Shown here one piece after another: positions 5,606 through 6,252 of a stretch of 6,252 bases of DNA. Position 1 is the first letter of the stretch. Each line of letters begins with the position of its first letter. Where the stretch lies: the NCBI GenBank assembly GCA_029821215.1, contig JALGTV010000105.1, forward strand, positions 1 to 6,252. Direction: 5' to 3'. The notes beneath the pieces are model-generated. The model was not told where the DNA came from and searched no databases. It worked only from the letters and a program-made list of their open reading frames with translations. This DNA is from Candidatus Zipacnadia bacterium. Lineage in GTDB: Bacteria; Armatimonadota; Zipacnadia; Zipacnadales; Zipacnadaceae. The position numbers were made by a program, and so were the translations under genes.

Positions 5606-6252
5606 ATATGGGCCACGCTACCGGCGAAGCTGGCCTGGTTGTCCCCACAACCCACAGTTACCGGCAAACCGGTCGGCAAGCCAGTCAATTGGGCTGCCCG
5701 CGGCGTCATACCCCCTAACTTTTCACATGAAGGACGGACCGGAGGCAACTGCTCGGGGGCAATGCCCAGTGCTGTCAGCAGCTTCTCATTCCAACAATCT
5801 GCGTAGATGTCGTAGATGCCTGAGCTGGCGGCATCAGTAGGGTCAGTGACCGCATCTTCCTTAGCCAGAAGACTGGCTACATAATCAGGGGCAAAACATG
5901 CCTGAGTATTGTCAGGTAATAGGTCGTTTTGAGCCAGCCAGAATAGCGTAGAACCCATATAGCCACTGGCTGGCAGGCAACCGCTGCGGGCGAACTCATC
6001 CGCCCCCAACTCCAGCATTCGCTCCCGATAGGTCTGTCCGCTGGGGAGGCGTTCACGACAGCGCCGATCCCGCCAGCCGATGAAAAGCGAGCACGGCTTG
6101 CCGTCTGGGTCTAAAAGCACCATTCCATGCTGCTGGCCGGTTACCCCGACACCAGCCACCGCAGCACTGTCACATTGTTCGCCCAGGTTACCCAATATCT
6201 CAACCGCCAGTTGGCCCATCCGTTCTATGTCCCACTCCGAGCGGCCTTGCTG
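5470..6252 (-). pseudogene. Sedoheptulokinase-like FGGY kinase, N-terminal part (5' end beyond the window, frameshifted)
   Basis: The frame is open to the right edge (first codons QQGRSEWDIER), so the true start and the first FGGY glycine-rich motif lie outside; Met at 6219 is internal. Markers, counted from that Met, are GVTGQQHG (25-32), the sugar-site loop GWRDRRC (48-54; human sedoheptulokinase has TWQDGRC) and GCGDNQASFAGSV (190-202), whose Asp193 is the catalytic base. FGGY kinases phosphorylate open-chain sugars with ATP. The layout is nearer sedoheptulokinase than glycerol kinase or typical xylulokinase, which would feed sedoheptulose into the pentose phosphate pathway. Homology ends at about 5610, after GSVAH. 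The remaining codons to the stop at 5470 are out-of-frame sequence of the C-terminal half. Substrate is inferred from similarity recalled from memory; sugar kinases of this family are easily misassigned. Confidence 0.8.

Noticed and set aside
5470..5607. Extra C-terminal tail on the kinase N-terminal frame (ICRAATCWWGL...)
   Set aside because: It is the out-of-frame reading of the real C-terminal half, not a novel extension.

Overview
All recognisable genes in this window lie on the minus strand, so the biological order runs from high to low coordinates. The DNA is moderately GC-rich bacterial sequence. I see no RNA genes, mobile elements, CRISPR array or clear factor-independent terminator. 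The radical SAM pair and the secreted protein resemble, from memory, sets found in Chloroflexota and other uncultured anaerobes. That taxonomic guess is weak and was not tested.

Right part (5042-6252): a sedoheptulokinase-like FGGY carbohydrate kinase whose 5' end lies beyond the window. It is broken. The N-terminal ATPase half ends just after the catalytic GDNQ motif, about 40 residues expected at the start of the second domain are missing, and the C-terminal half resumes in another frame at about 5605. After a 114-base gap comes an intact NifS/IscS-type cysteine desulfurase (3752-4927) with its PLP lysine and catalytic cysteine.

Left part (1-3581): after a 170-base gap, four overlapping genes look like one translationally coupled operon. 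They are (i) a small protein with two membrane helices and a cytosolic-type zinc ribbon; (ii) a radical SAM/SPASM enzyme with an intact CX3CX2C motif; (iii) a paralogue of that enzyme that has lost the whole cluster-binding loop and the GGEP motif but keeps the last SPASM cysteines, so a pseudo-radical-SAM protein; (iv) a secreted protein of unknown function, frameshifted near 280-290 and running off the left edge.

The most interesting reading is a little-described peptide- or protein-modifying system. An active radical SAM enzyme is paired with a catalytically dead partner. Both start with a PqqD-like (RiPP-recognition-like) region, and they are encoded with a membrane zinc ribbon and an exported protein that could be the client. 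The cysteine desulfurase next door could supply sulfur for the iron-sulfur clusters. No obvious short precursor peptide is present.
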